This document shows positions 50,307 through 62,600 of a stretch of DNA of 64,000 bases, one piece after another. The stretch is from Echinococcus granulosus. Lineage: Eukaryota > Platyhelminthes > Cestoda > Cyclophyllidea > Taeniidae. Location: positions 3,857-67,856 of the forward strand of contig NW_020170563.1 of the NCBI RefSeq assembly GCF_000524195.1, in the 5' to 3' direction. A model generated the notes under the pieces. It worked only from the letters and a program-made list of their open reading frames with translations, was not told the DNA's origin and made no database searches. Both the position numbers and the translations under genes were made by a program. Every line of letters begins with the position of its first letter. Positions within the stretch are counted from its first letter, which is position 1.

Positions 50307-52358
50307 TTTCTCCTCGTCGACAACTACTATGTAAGTTTTCTTTTGCATAAGATAAATCCCCAAATTGAAAATTGTTTTCAAATATTGTAAAACAACTCAT
50401 TTTTTGCATTTGACTACTCATCAAAAATCAAATCTGTCCACGCAATATCAGTTTTATCCTTTGCAGATTGTGCAAAAATCGCGAAGGCTATGCGAAGGTC
50501 AAACAAGCTCAGTGTATAACTGCTTACTAACTTTTAAGGTGATCTTATTCCACACAAATGACTCCATATCTTCATGTGTTTTCCATCTCAAATTCTGAAC
50601 TTGGTGCATAGCAACTGAACAGCTCGAGAATATTTCTTTGCAAAATAAAGGACTTTATGTTATAGGTAATTAAAGTGACTAATATTCAAATTCGTTAATC
50701 ACTTAAAAGGACGTTGATCACCAAGCGTTTATTTCTTCTGGGAATGCCTGGAATCTCGGAGAAATGTCTACATTCAGCTTTCTTGAGGGTCCCGTCAACA
50801 CAAATAAGTTCTTCACATTGAAAAAATCGCACCCTTACTCACACATTCTAATTGGCTAAGGCTGTACTTTCGATAAACGAGTAGTCGTTCATTCTCAAGG
50901 CCAATGCTTTGTCATAAACATGCATTGTAGGCCTCAAGCGCGGTCTCGGATTAAGCCAACGGCAGTCCTCACTAGTCAGCAACTTTAATCGTATTCACAC
51001 GTAACACATTTACGTGGACTCACCTGCACTTAACCAATGCAAATATCTATCCTGAAGTCTTTATTCGTTAATTATCTGATTGGTAGCTTTGGTAGGGTCG
51101 AGACAGCTCGTGCGTAGAACTTCACTACATAATTGTAAAATCCCAGTTATAACGGATTTTGGAGGATGAAGGAGAAACGCCCGCACTTTGAGTACATATG
51201 TAAAACGATAAATTTTAAGATATGAAACAAAAACACCTAACACACACAAGGTACAGAGTTTGATTGACCTTGGTAATTTTTGAGAGTGCAGACTTGCCAA
51301 TACCACTAAACAATCCTAGGAGGCTCNNNNNNNNNNNNNNNNNNNNNNNNNNNNNNNNNNNNNNNNNNNNNNNNNNNNNNNNNNNNNNNNNNNNNNNNNN
51401 NNNNNNNNNNNNNNNNNNNNNNNNNNGCTCACTACTATTGCTTGTAATAATCCCATGGTAGCGGTAGCATTCTTCCTCAAACGTGTAAAATGAAACGTCC
51501 CAAACAGAACTTTCCAGTAGTAAGGTCATATTACTCGAGGTTTGAAGATAAATGATAACCATCACTTGGTAGGTCCGTAAAATACATTGTCCTTCAGATC
51601 CGTTTCTGTTTTCGTGGCTTTCTGTTTCCCAAAACAAAGCATAGGCCTAGATAAGCATATGTTTTTCTCCCTGAAATCATTCCCTTTTTAAATACCACCA
51701 TACATAATCAAAAATGTTCTAATTATATATGTATATATTTGTATATATTTATTACTTACTCTCCGAATTTTCTGCCAGAAGGGAAGAAAACAATTTGACG
51801 AATCGTAGCACAGATGTAGAGGGGGAAGTTGAGATTGAGAAGTAGGGAAGAAATAAGAGGAAGGAAGAAAAATGAACAGATATTTGCGGAGCTAACCAAA
51901 AAAACCAAGTGAAGACGACTTAAAAAAGGGAGTGGAAGAGGAGGGGATGGAGAAGATAGGCGATACTTTCTACACAGTCAGTCGATCGTACATAGAAGAA
52001 AGGTAGATATAAGTTTTTATAAAAATAGTAGTAGCATAGTTTTAGAGAGTCAGAGAACCATAGAGAGAAACAACTAAGATGGGGTCGCGCACTCGCGCAG
52101 AAACACATAACGAAGCACGACGAGGTCGTATGAGAGGTTGGTTGCTGGTGGGTTCGCGCACACAGTTGTTTTTGTAGAAAGGGAACAAATTTGTTTGTTA
52201 AATAATCCATGTTCTTATGGTGGAAAGTGGACGGCATCGATCAATCGAAAGGGGATGGGACGACTTTGCTGGCAGAGCGGTGGGGTAATCGGAAATTATG
52301 AAGGCGCAGTGTGGGGATGAGTGTGGTTGTGAAATTTGATCCCAGTCCTGTGCACGCG
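50307..52358. other. Intergenic region between convergent transporter and tensin genes
   Basis: The region separates two convergent stop codons and includes the assembly gap. I see no gene. A possible polyadenylation signal for the transporter (AATAAA within AAAATAAAGG) lies at about 50644. The stretch 51780-52140 is strongly purine-rich on the plus strand, so it would be CT-rich in the 3' UTR of the minus-strand tensin transcript. Confidence 0.6.
51327..51426. other. Assembly gap of 100 N
   Basis: Exactly 100 N bases, the conventional placeholder for a gap of unknown size. The flanks are GGAGGCTC to the left and GCTCACTAC to the right, so GCTC occurs on both sides. No gene model here crosses the gap. 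Confidence 0.99.
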
Positions 52359-55300
52359 TCAGCGAAAGTGGACAGGTAGGGCTTGATTTATGAAATTGAT
52401 GAGATTTGAGCTCGGCTGGTTTGGCTCCAGTTGGCACATTACGTAGACTGCATGCTCCGTCATGGTAAAACGAGTCTTCTTCACAACTATTGCAAAAATT
52501 CTGTGGATCAAGGAGAAAACAATACTTTTAGTAAATCGGCCAGTCACTGTGAACATCCTGTGCTAGTAACCCTATTCAAAGATACAAAGTTATCTTGTGC
52601 AGGTTTTAATTATTGCGTATTAAATACTGGATTTTGGTAGCGGTAGGAGTATGCTACATTTAATGGCAACGATTTATTTACAAGAATGTTTTTTTTTTAA
52701 AATAGGTTCCTAAATTAAGACGGAGAAACAATTTGAAATTTACGACAAGGATTATTTTTCAAATACAAGTTAAGAGATGCATTACATAAACTTCGAATCG
52801 CTTAGTGTGCTACTGCTGGGAATAATTGAGAACTCATAAAACTTTCCTGTTTCGATTGTCCAGAAGTTTCCTTTTTCGCACTTACTTTCCGAGCCTTCTA
52901 GAAAGTCTTGAAAATTGCACTCTTGTTACGATACTTGATTTGCCAATACCACGTATGGATGGATTCTAATCATGCTAATAGTCACTATAATGTTAGGGTC
53001 AATCAAAATATCATAGATAAGTGAGACTCTAACCACCCTGGGTCCCCAACCCTCAGCCCAACAGCCAGGTAAGCACCTGCTCTAACTTCACTCTACTCAT
53101 ACTTGACGGCAAATAAGAGTGTCTATATTGAAGTCTTTGTCTTCTGCTTGCTCTAAACGGGAATTTTCTAGAACTCAAGCTCAGGCCCATAAGCACCAGT
53201 TGATAAATGTTCCGTTATTTAATTTTGAACAACAAACACTAGTTCATTGAAACGACGAAGTCACTAGTCAAATTTTCAAAAAAAAGGACTTACAGAGAAT
53301 CAGCTACTCCACGATTTTTTAATTCAATTGCATTGAACCTAAAGCGAAAACATGGGAATCTGTCAAAATCGGACCACTTCTCCGCTATTGAAATTTATCA
53401 AAAGTCAACATAAAAATATACACTCGTTCTTCAGGGTCGTAGGCGCAGTAGAGGATCTTGTTAGCAGGAATCGATTTCTTGGTAAAGCGAATGCTGTTCT
53501 TGTCAACAATGGTGAGGCCCTTGTCAACGGAGCAGAGCACCGTTGCCTCACATTTCTTTTTCAATCCCTTATTGGGGTTGTTAGCCTGTGAGAGCACCTG
53601 CTCCACCGCCCGTCTGACCGCTGACTCCCCTTGGAGAGGGAAGACGTCCATACTTCCCAAGTACAAAACGTCACAAACTAAAAAGAGGGAGCAAAAAGTT
53701 TCACTCGCACTCTGTTTTGTTGAGTACGAAGACTACATACCACGTCTATTTGTATATGAGGGCGATCGTTATCAATGCATGGAAACTCTTGCAAACCATC
53801 ATTCATTTCGGAAACAGCTCTTAATCTTATAGTGCCTTTTTCTAGCGAAATTTCAAATCACTAGAAACCGAATCTATCATATTAATGACAACACTCATGT
53901 TTTTTGGAGTATTAATCACCGATACTATTTCTTTAGTGGATGCATAATTTTTCTTGCTTATCTTGAAAACCAAGAGGTACATTGTCTATGTGTCAGCTAT
54001 AATCATACTTTAAGCAAATATGAGAGAGCAAATAATGTTTTAATAATTTTGCTTAATAATACATACTAAAGCATGCGGAAGTGTTTTGAAAATAGTCTGA
54101 CTATCACCATCATCCACTTTGGTGAGTAAAAAAGGAGGAGGCATTTAGACGTCTATTTCACGAAAGTTTGTTATTTTGGTACAAAATTCCTCATTTCATA
54201 AGCAAGGTTTTGCCACATGTTAGTGATATCTAACGAAATACAATCAGCAAGAATACTATGCAAAACTGTATTAATAACAACAATATGACTTATCATTGTC
54301 ACACACTGGAAGTCACTTTACCATTTTACAAAACAAATATCGAAACCCAATTGTTTAACAGTCTGTCCCCTCAATCCGTATTTGATTACTACAAATGCAA
54401 TTTTATTGTAAATGATAAATTCACGACCTACAAAAGACAAAAAGGGATGCCCATAAACCATGCAGAAAAAGCAAAACGCAGCCTCAACTTTTAAAGATAG
54501 CGGGTTGGATGAACTTTGGGAAATCTCCTACTTGTCTCTTTTCCAAAACGAAATAAAATAAAGGAACTTGATTATACACTCCAAATTTAGGTACAAACAT
54601 AGCGTGTTCTCGGTAAAATCACATATTAATTAGCCAATGTATCTTTTGGTCCAAATCAATAATAGATCTATAAACAGGTAAATAACTTAGTGTGGCGTTA
54701 CTGCCTGATGCGTTTAAATAATTTAATCTAGTCTACAATATGATTAATACCTACCAACCAACTAAAAAGCTCACCGAAATCCAAGCCACTTAAAGTTTGT
54801 CGACCGGGTAAGGGGCTCTGCTGTCCGGCTAGGTAGTTACTCGATAGCGCACTCCTCATAGGCAGTTTGAGGAGGACTGGAAGAGCGCCCTGATGAATAG
54901 TGTGGTCGTGCACGAAAGCTGCCAGTGACGGAAATATGGGTTCACTTTCAAATCCCCTCAGGTGCACTGCGTCGCCTCCCTTCACGCGATTCAGCAGGAA
55001 CGTCCTCACAGGTTCCGTGTCCTCTGAAAAACGCCAAGACGCAAAAATTGGCCATAAGATAATTATTCTCTATGGTGTTTAAGTAGACGCGGTTTTTGAA
55101 ACTCGCCGGCTGTTAATGGCACTCGAACGACGAGAGCATAGGAGTTTGGCTGAGATTTGCTTGCACGTATGATAAAACGTCCGGGCTCCTTATTGATAAG
55201 CATCTGTATCGCCTCTTGACGCGAAGCGCTCGGACGGAACCAGTGGTACGAGAGGTCATTTGTCTGGGTTAGCGTGTGACGACTGTCCATTGTGTCGAGG

Positions 55301-55373
55301 GCCATGTGGTTGGCTTGTGCTGGACCTGTTGTGAAGCTACCGCCGTGTAGACTTCCCATTGAACACCCCAAAC
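52359..55373 (-). CDS. Tensin, C-terminal SH2 and PTB domains (3' end of gene)
   Basis: Tensins link integrin cytoplasmic tails to actin at focal adhesions. Their C-terminus carries an SH2 domain followed by a PTB domain. Minus-strand exons, 5' to 3', are 55373-55089, 55023-54775, 53677-53422 and 52500-52359 (stop TGA), with consistent phases. The SH2 domain begins YHWFRPSASRQEAIQML, has the phosphate-binding FIIRASKS, and ends ESEPIFPSLAAFVHDH and LPVLLKLP. The histidine usual in VRHFLI is Thr here (VRTFLL). The PTB domain runs from VCDVLYLGSMDVF through CAYDPEER to MCQLEPNQPSSNLINF, ending VHFR. The PTB join uses CGAGT|GTATAT, which shortens the loop after DPEER relative to vertebrate tensins; the donor two bases upstream would break frame. 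The donor after the first SH2 exon (CCGC|GTCTAC) is weak but keeps frame. The domain order makes the family call firm; which tensin paralogue cannot be said. Confidence 0.88.
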
Positions 55374-55801
55374 CTGTAACATCACGTTTATGTGCTAGGT
55401 GATTACAGACACAAGCCCATGTACTTTAAAGAAACCTAAAGTTAAAGCTAATTTCCCGGTTCTCCAGCGAAACAACTCATAATGGGAAAATTGGATTTAA
55501 ACTAGATTCAAGGACTGAGTGAGGCCTATGAAGCAGGGACTGGCTCCGTTCCTTAGATGAAGACGTTGGAAAAATTTCCGTCGAAAAGACGAGTAGTGTG
55601 AAAGCCTTTGATACCAGTTAGCTTTCCACCCTTTGGGTTGATGAAAATAAACCAAAAGAAACTCCACCATGCTATTCAAATAATCAAAGCAGGTTGTATC
55701 TTAGAGAAGCAATTGGGGTAAGAGACACGCAGTTCTGGAATTAAACATCAATAATGAGTTTGGCATTTTTCCAAAAAAAGGACTTGCCGTTAACATTGGA
55801 C

Positions 55802-55876
55802 CAATGGGATTCATTCTGAACAGTTCGTGAACGATGCTCAGAAACAACTCGACCTCCATGCTGACGTGATAGTACT
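55802..55876 (-). CDS. Candidate tensin exon just upstream of the SH2 exons
   Basis: A 75-nt minus-strand open stretch is preceded by CTCTTTAG and followed by a weak GTCCAA donor. Its phase (two bases in, one base out) fits the next SH2 exon at 55373. The peptide would be hydrophobic and helical (EVELFLSIVHELFRMN), unlike a typical tensin linker. A stronger GC-type donor (ACG|GCAAGT) 13 bases further on would break frame. I hold it only as a possibility. Confidence 0.3.
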
Positions 55877-56038
55877 CTAAAGAGCAGTGGAAAAGAATGC
55901 GAAAATAGCCATAAATTACGGATTAAAGTGAACCTATAAATGCATTAAAACATCCCTCTTCACATAAGAAATGTGTGTGTTTATTACCATGGATGGAAAA
56001 TAAGTTTCCAGCGTCTCTTCAAAATGATAGGTAATAAG

Positions 56039-59000
56039 CTACAAATGAAGTAAAAAATGGGTAGGAAAAGCCTTATTTGGTCGCCTGATGAAATAATCGT
56101 ATCTCTGTCTGAAATGCGACCCGTTATTTCCAAGTAGACAGTAACAGATAGAAACATTCCAATCTATAAATAAGTGACAATAATACGGATGAGAGTAAGT
56201 GTTGCCTGAAAATTGATTAAATGTAGGTCGACTCGCATGATGAATGGCATTAAATTCAGCCTTTTTTCCGCCGTTTAAAAAGCCCTTTAAGAAGTAATCT
56301 ACGCACATTTTCCCAGACTTGGCAGACCTTGGCGTTAGCTCCGATTTGAAAGTGTTAATAAAATCGTAGCTCGATATCGTCACATCAACCAACTCAGCGC
56401 GTGCGTACCTGTTTATGTGTATTTTGCCTACTTTTTCTTTACTTTTGAAACCAATCAACTCAGGGTCAATAGTGCTTTGCCAGGCGGCTAATCTCATCAC
56501 TGGCGTCACGAGCGAAATTAGTGTCCCTCGTCTCGTCTTCGTTGCACAAAAAGTCAAGACATATCACTAGCTTACTGACACAAGGAACTATTTTCTGGGT
56601 CTTTTTTCATCAAGTTACCTCAGCTTCTAACAAGGCATAGAGTAAATACAATTATCAGCTGTTAGTGGGGAAGAACTCGAATTTTTGCTCAACAAATAAA
56701 GTTAACTACTTTGTGGCTCATCTATGGCTTTAGCAGAACCCAAATATTGAAACATTATTGTTATACATTTAGTTTGTGTTAGACCATTTCACAGCTCCAA
56801 TAGGAGATTAAGTTGAAAATAATCTCACTGAAATTTCACATTAGATCAATTATCAGAATTCAGTCGTTGCCTTCGCTGTTATTTTGAAGTCTCCTTAGAT
56901 CTCGATCTCTGTAAATTGTAAGCAAAAATTACCCATAACTTTAGCCAAAACCACTTCTTTGTATTAATTTAAAGACCACTCAAAAATGTTTCATCCTGGC
57001 AACTGCCTTGTTTCAATTGTTTAGAAAGCAGCAATAAAAGCTACAAGAAGGTGTTTCTAAACGGAATTTAAGTGGTATCATCGTCTGTTAAATTTAATAA
57101 ACTGTCAGATATCGCGACGCACCTTTTATTGAAGAAATGCATATTTAATTAAGTCTTAACACCTCTTTCAACTTCATTAGAAATTTTTTTAGCCTGTCGA
57201 TGCTGTCGCTAAATTTCTCATCAATCCATTGACCTATAAAAATATCAAAAACTTTGCTAACAAATCTATATTCCCCAAATTATTTTCATGTCTGTGTGTG
57301 AAAGTGCAAAAAAAAACAAGATTTTTGGAAGAATAAGAAATTATATACCTCCTGCCATTGTCGGACCCATTCAGTCCTCTGCCTTTCTATGGTGCTGCAT
57401 TTGCAGTGGCGGTAAGCGAACAAAATCCAAACCAAATACCAATTTGAGTTCATTTACTATATACCACATCAAAACGTCACAAAAGCCATCTGTCGTGGAT
57501 AGTGGACTCCTGGAGACTCAATACAGAAAGAGTGAAACTACTTTCACCATTGAGAAGTCCTCAATTTCGAGTACTTTACAGTTACCCTCAATAGACGTGA
57601 TCAAGATTAAAAGTTGAAACCAACCTTGAAATAGGCAACTACCATGTGTCTCTAGACACAGCTACTTATGAGCAGGTGCGAAAACATGGCATCTTCCTTC
57701 CTAAAACTTCCGTTAGACAAAAGCCTTTAGCGCTCCCGCTCAACTCACTTCTTCTTTGATGCAGTTTGTCCGAAGTGAACGCGTTAGTCAGGAATTCTAA
57801 CGAGATTGACAGCACGTACTCCCACGAAAAAAGGGAAACCTCTCTATTCTGCGAGATCATTATACTATTTTCCGTCCTGTTTCATGATGAGGTGAAATTC
57901 ACAGAAAAGTCGCTGCGGATAAAATTGAGTAGGGGTCAAAGAAAGTACCAGGAACACCATCAATATAAGAAATGACTATGAAGCGAACCAATATTTACTT
58001 ACATGTATATTAAACTATGGAAACTCCTAAGTTCCCATGGTCTTTACCGCCATCTTCATGGTATGATCTTGCATCTACGTCTATAGGTGATAAAAAGCCA
58101 TTGATCTAAACTTGAATATCTTATTACGACTTAAGGTGCTACGACACCATCTTTATGGCAGCCAATCGCGGCATAGCTGTAGATTTAAGACTGGAAGCAG
58201 TGGCCGCTTGGCAATTACTCACTGAAATGCACAGACTTTGACATACATCATCAATCGACTGTTTTGTACAAATGCAAAAACGGTGATCCACGAACGTTTT
58301 TTAGGGATGCATAATAATTCGAAATTCTAAGCCCTTCACTATTGTTGAGCTCTATTTTCGAAATAGATGCCCTATGTAATGGATGGCATGGTATACGCGG
58401 AATGCTAAAGAAGTCTAAACAAAACGTACCACTGATATTCATACGTTAAATTACCGTTGTGACAACTATTGTATAAGTGTAAAATCTACCATAAACACTG
58501 AGAACGAGCCTCATAATAACTAAATAACCCAATTACTTGAAGCTAAGAATCTTCCTGTGAAATGGGTTAAAATGTTCCAAAACCTTCCAATAGCATTATT
58601 GGAGAAATATTTGTAGAACAAGGCAATCGATCTTGGTCACTGCAATCAACTGATATCTAAGTCTTCTTTTTGTATTCCAACATTCTTAATTCACCTTCTC
58701 AAACGAATAGTTTAATTAAAAGGAAACCCTGCACTTGCTTTACGTCGAAATCCACATGAGGTGTGCCGCTAACGTTATTTGAAAATAAGACTTGTCGCTG
58801 TGGTCTTGATTTATCATGTCATCATCGTTATTTTGACTTTCGAGTAGTTTCACACCTTCAACATCCTTTTTTATTTGAAGATTTTCAATAGTTAACTCGA
58901 TGTGCTACACTTTTATTGAATTGGCTTTCCAGACCTTCGCTTCACTTATTTGCTCGTTTTTCCTTTCAAATGACTGCTTCGAGTTGTAGTCTACAATGTG

Positions 59001-59682
59001 TTGCACCTTGGTCTGTCACTTGATGGAACTCACATTAGATAAATACGAACTAGTTGCGAATTTTAAAGATTCTTCGAAACAGATAAAAACATAAAGAAAG
59101 ACCAGAATTTAAAAGCTAGTTTATAAAAAAACATTCCCAAAATCCCTAATTAAATCCTCTTGTAAAATTTAAGCGTCACTAAAATATCTTACTCTGCAGA
59201 CAAAATAGAAAACACCTCCCCGACACATTCAAACCAAAAAAGTGGGCTTCATCCACTAAAAACTAGTTGAATTACTGTTTACATCGAATACTGTTAGACT
59301 TAGCGCCAGTGTATCTCCCAAAACCAATTTGCATCCGAGTTTGATAAATGAGAGCACTAATGAAGAGAGCTAAACACCTCAAAGAATCAACACCCGGAAG
59401 TTGCGAAGACCTCAGCTAGACGATGAGGAAGCATCATGAAGGATGGTATGATCCATGAACCATTGTAAAATAATGTTTAAGTAATTAGTCTTCCTGTGCC
59501 ATTTCTATTAATGTATAAAAGAATTCTTTGATTCACATTTGAGACCAATTGACTATATCATTCTCGTTCTTGCCTCTCAGCTCAAAGGCTTAACGTATGG
59601 AAGCTGAGTAAACTATAATTGAGGGACTAAACAACGTTTCACTAAGTCATTAAGCGAGGTAAGGATTAGGAAAACCACTTAC
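56039..59682. other. Tensin linker introns, unresolved
   Basis: No clear exon was found between the candidate at 55802-55876 and the one at 59683. Several open frames on both strands (for example 56039-56557 minus, 172 codons; 57288-57617 plus, 109 codons) lack family similarity and look like chance. A 30-nt minus-strand stretch at 57349-57378 has an acceptor (AAGGCAG), a GTATAT donor, and a phase compatible with the exon at 59683-59743, but is too short to trust. Confidence 0.4.
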
Positions 59683-62600
59683 GGTGACTGTGCTCCCGAA
59701 AAGTACTGACCGCGATTGCCTCCACTAGCAGAGTAAGATCTTCCTATAATCAAAAAGAGCGAGAAAGGTGTTGGTATAACCAATGGCAGACCCATTTGCA
59801 TCCCCAACCTCATAGTTAGGCCGAAATCGGACTACAACACCACAACAAATGCAAAAATGGGTGTTAGAGGCGTCTGTAGCGATGTTAGAGATGGTGAATA
59901 TTGATGTAAGAGCGTACTGCTGAAGCTTCTATTCTGCGTCGCCCCTTGCGTAGACTGGGGCCGCATAGCGGGAGTGATTGGCTGGTGTAAGGACGTTCTC
60001 CGCGAACGAAGTTGGGCGAGATTACGGCTCTGTATGGTAGCGCCGGCAGTTGATGTGGTCGGGGGTGCCACGACCGCAGTTACGGCTGGTGGACGGGGGA
60101 TGTTGGGGCCGATGGAGTACTTACTTGTCGTTGAGGCTCTATCACCATCCACTGAATGCATTTGGTGTTCAGAAAACATTTTGCTGCCTTAATACTGTTT
60201 CTATGTTTCGGATTTCTCAGTGAACGTATGCCTTTCCATTCTCTTCTTAATCGGCCTTCATGCAGGTGAAATGAAACTCACTAATGTCCCAGCCCTTCTG
60301 TAAGCTTATGGTACAATCAATTTCACACTATAAAGTCACTGCATTAGGACCAACGTGGTGGACTGTATCTGATATTGTTTTCTCTCGTGAAGAATATGAT
60401 TGCATTTTTTACCACTTTGATGAATCTATGCAGTCATTATACAAGGATTGTTGAAACCACATTGATCTTTGGCAACCACCCAGAACTCAAGTTTTGTCTC
60501 GTAATCAGGAACGGAGTGGGAACAGACCTAAACGATTTTAAACCATTTACTGAGAAACTGCTTAAAAACTTTGTCGAAAAGGTTTAAAATTCCAAAAGTT
60601 TAAAATCTCCCCTTATGGCAAGGGCCCGAAAATGACCCATACAGATGGGTGAGTAATCTTAAAATGGGAATAAAAGGTAAAATAAATAGTGAAATGAGGT
60701 TGGAACTCAAGGGAGCTTTCCTATACCATACAATCGCTATGGGATATTGTCCAGGCGTAAACGCTGCTTTTTAAATAAGTCATCTCAATGACATTTTTCA
60801 GTCAAGGATATGGTAGATGAATCATGAGACTCAGATGGTTTCTCGAAATTGTAGAATTTCATTATATGAACTTTGTTTCTGCTTCATTGTTAAATTTAAT
60901 TCACTGAAACTTTGTCCCGATGAATGACAACAAAGAGCAACCCGCGGAAACGTCAGAGATGGCGTTCGAAATAAGGCAGAAATTATGTCAAGAATAATAT
61001 TTCACGTCCACAATCTAATCACCTTAACTACTAGTCCCTCAGTTCCTTGGCGTGCCTATGACAAGCCAAATTCCTGACTCGTGTACCTTAGGTAAGTATG
61101 GAGGTGTAACTCAAACACTAAATCATACGCTCACAATAGCCTTACAACAAAACAATGGCTGACCTGCAGTGTGTGATCCAGCTCTGGGCAGAGTAGCCGC
61201 ACTTGATCCTGACTCCAGATCCTGAATTCCACGTCCAATGGGCAAGAGGGAGACAATTTCCTGGCATATTTCTCCATACCCCGTCTCCGACATGCGTCGT
61301 GATGACCTCAGATACTAAGAGTAAAGACAGGAAAATGTCAAAATATTTCTCCCAACCACAAGCGGGTGTTTGAACTGCGATTCGAAGGAATGTTGGAGAA
61401 TGAAGGTGAAGTTCAGCATAAGCGAAATTTTATTATCCTCCACACCGTATTAATATCCTTAATTTATTTGGATTGTGGTGATAAAGGAAAAAAACACCCA
61501 AATGACAATTTAAGTGGTACTAAGTTTCAAATGATGATCAAATTTCTCCTCCCAAGACACTTGTTAAGCACAATTTAACATTGTCGGGAAGTGCGAGAGG
61601 AGAGAGCATTTAGAAAGGGTGCTAAAAATGGTTGAGAGCTAAATAAAAAAAGGCAGAACAAATATTTGATTAGACTAGGAGAAATACACATATAATCACT
61701 TCGTTTGAAGAGGCCTGATGGCAACAGTAACGGATTTATGGTTGGCATTGGCTGGAAGCAAAATGAGAAGGTAATTTATATCTAGCGACTTTTAGCATTG
61801 TTTTGCAGAAAGAGAACTGCCCCTTTTGTGTGGAACTTTAGACAAAAGGATTTAAAAGTGTAAAGGCACAAAAATTTCACTGATTTTATTGGAAAATGCA
61901 TTGGTTTTAAAATTACTACTATTTACAAATATACTGCAAGAAGTGGTAGGACTTTGATGATAAATCGATAAAGTGCCTTATTATTACTATTAAATAATCG
62001 ATCACGAGGTGATTATTATCTGTTTTTATGGAATTTTGCTTCTACTAGTTGATATTGTTGTCTTTTAGGCATATGAAAGCAAATGTTTAGATTGGAAAAG
62101 GCAGAAAATTTAGGCGACGAACGATAAAGGGCGGTAGTGAAATAATGAAGGTAATTATGGTGAGGATAATATGCGCACTGAGGTAAGTCGTTCGGGTTGG
62201 CTTTTCGGTGAGGCGGAAGTTACCGGAGTTCGTATTATCTAGTTGAAAAAAGTGCATAAAAGCAAACAATTTTCGTCACTTTCTTACACCGTTGTCTAAA
62301 CAAATATTTCATGTCTATGATAATCGTATTGAAATGTGTTCGCAAATAAGGGAGACTGGGCTGTGACTGAAATTCAACAAATGGTTATTTAGTTATTGTC
62401 ATATTTCAGCTCTTTTAAGGGGCTATCAAAAACGCAACTAGACTTATTAATTAACAATTGATGTAGTTATGAAACTACCAAGCCGTTTTTCTCAAAACAA
62501 TGTAAGCGGATTTATTTTTATTTGTTGGCAAAAGCGCAAAGTGTGCACCTCATTTAGAAAAAAGCATTTTTCTGAAAAAGAAATAGCACTTATTAAAACA

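Noticed and set aside
51264..51637. Frames spanning the N gap on both strands
   Set aside because: They are artefacts of reading through 100 N bases.
52880..52935. Possible microexon of tensin before a GTAAGT donor on the minus strand
   Set aside because: The 12-base stretch does not supply the phase needed, while a direct join of 53422 to 52500 does.
56039..56557. 172-codon minus-strand frame inside the tensin region
   Set aside because: It is long but has no splice-site context, no domain and a composition like random AT-rich sequence. It does not fit tensin linker composition.
57288..57617. 109-codon plus-strand frame inside the tensin region
   Set aside because: There is no recognisable domain and no supported splice partners; it lies antisense to tensin introns.
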